From NCBI GenBank assembly GCA_029287535.1, contig JARFQY010000004.1:1-41822 (forward strand): a stretch of 41,822 nucleotides of DNA. The letters are read 5' to 3'. The notes under the pieces are model-generated. The model ran no database searches. It was given only the letters and a program-made list of their open reading frames with translations, and had not been told where the DNA came from. Made by a program: the position numbers and the translations under genes. The first letter of the stretch is position 1. Each line of letters opens with the position of its first letter. This DNA comes from Filomicrobium sp. (GTDB lineage Bacteria > Pseudomonadota > Alphaproteobacteria > Rhizobiales > Hyphomicrobiaceae). Of the stretch, positions 41,208-41,822 are shown piece after piece.

Positions 41208-41822
41208 ATGCAAAAAACCATCCTCGTTACCGGTTCCACCGACGGCATCGGTTTGGAAACTGCCAAGATGCTCGTTTCCAAAGGCCACCATGTTCTGCTG
41301 CACGGACGCAATCCCACGAAACTTCAAGCCACCGAAAAAATGCTTTCCGCATTGCAGGGTGCCGGCAGCGTTGAGAGTTACGCCGCCGACCTATCGCTCT
41401 TGGCCGATGTCGAGGCACTCGTCAAAGCGGTCGCCCAGAAGCACGCGAGGCTGGATGTCCTGATCAACAACGCCGGTGTTTACGTAGTGTCAAAGCCCGT
41501 TACCGAACACGGGCTGGATGTTCGCTTCGTTGTAAATGTGATTGCGCCTTATCTGCTGATGCAACGGCTTATGCCGCTCTTAGTGCCAGAAGGTCGCGTA
41601 GTGAACGTATCTTCGGCTGCCCAGTCTCCCGTCGACCTCGACGCGTTCATGGGCAGAGTGCGTCTCGCGGATCAGGCAGCTTATGCCCAGAGCAAACTTG
41701 CGCTGACCATGTGGTCCAAGCATTTGGCTGATCAGTTGGGCACCAGTGGCCCCATGATCGTTGCCGTTAATCCCGGTTCGTTGCTCGCCACAAACATGGT
41801 CAAAGATGCCTATGGCATCGAT
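41208..41822 (+). CDS. Short-chain dehydrogenase/reductase (cut by window end)
   Basis: The first 205 residues of an NAD(P)-dependent SDR are visible: the cofactor motif [12 protein letters not shown] (8-19), NNAGVY (about 91-96), the catalytic Ser in VNVSSAAQ and Tyr/Lys in [11 protein letters not shown], followed by the PG loop [12 protein letters not shown]. Basic HGRN after the second strand favours NADP(H). The frame is open at the window end, about 70-100 residues short of a usual length. AAGGAG, nine bases before the ATG, overlaps the end of the upstream monooxygenase gene. Confidence 0.92.
   Translation, partial: MQKTILVTGSTDGIGLETAKMLVSKGHHVLLHGRNPTKLQATEKMLSALQGAGSVESYAADLSLLADVEALVKAVAQKHARLDVLINNAGVYVVSKPVTEHGLDVRFVVNVIAPYLLMQRLMPLLVPEGRVVNVSSAAQSPVDLDAFMGRVRLADQAAYAQSKLALTMWSKHLADQLGTSGPMIVAVNPGSLLATNMVKDAYGID

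Overview
The window reads as a chromosomal segment of an alphaproteobacterium, most likely of the Hyphomicrobiales. The evidence is a TIGR02300-type zinc-ribbon protein of a family I know mainly from Alphaproteobacteria, an FNR/FixK-type regulator, CcmF/H/I-type cytochrome maturation genes, an LpxD, an intracellular PHA depolymerase and moderately high GC codon use. No tRNA, rRNA, CRISPR array, complete insertion sequence or phage module was seen. The genus is not certain.

Layout. 1-5.1 kb: C-terminal end of an aldo/keto reductase, an exported histidine phosphatase, a long gene-poor stretch with a rho-independent terminator, an intracellular PHA depolymerase, a small membrane protein and a PhlG-like (2,4-diacetylphloroglucinol hydrolase family) enzyme. 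5.2-12.7 kb: a TetR regulator faces a cluster encoding an SsuABC/TauABC-type transporter, an OsmC protein, an acyl-CoA-dehydrogenase-fold flavoenzyme and a two-domain rhodanese. The cluster is preceded by a sigma-54 type -24/-12 element and closed by a strong terminator, and a DsbA-fold isomerase follows. I infer an organosulfur uptake and sulfur-transfer pathway. 12.7-20.3 kb: an exported-protein pseudogene with two in-frame stops, a DUF547 protein, a second OsmC facing a GlxA-type AraC regulator, a VOC protein, several small membrane or helical proteins, and an exported protein with seven Cys-pair repeats coupled to the TIGR02300 protein.

20.3-28.8 kb: an lpxD away from its usual neighbours, a copper/silver efflux operon (His-rich exported protein, CusB, CusA, CusF; no outer-membrane factor) and a RibD-C/DHFR-fold reductase. 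28.8-36.7 kb is the most striking part. An operon FNR-type regulator, CcmF, CcmH, CcmI, joined by ATGA overlaps or short gaps and lacking ccmE, is divergent from a 784-residue periplasmic cytochrome with twelve CXXCH motifs. A perfect TTGAT-N4-ATCAA FNR box lies between them. This looks like an oxygen-responsive respiratory module in which a heme-lyase set comparable in order to NrfEFG sits beside one large multiheme cytochrome of unassigned function. 36.8-41.8 kb: small ORFs, a LysR regulator, and an enoyl-CoA hydratase, SRPBCC protein, luciferase-like monooxygenase and short-chain dehydrogenase (cut by the window end), possibly a LysR-controlled catabolic set.
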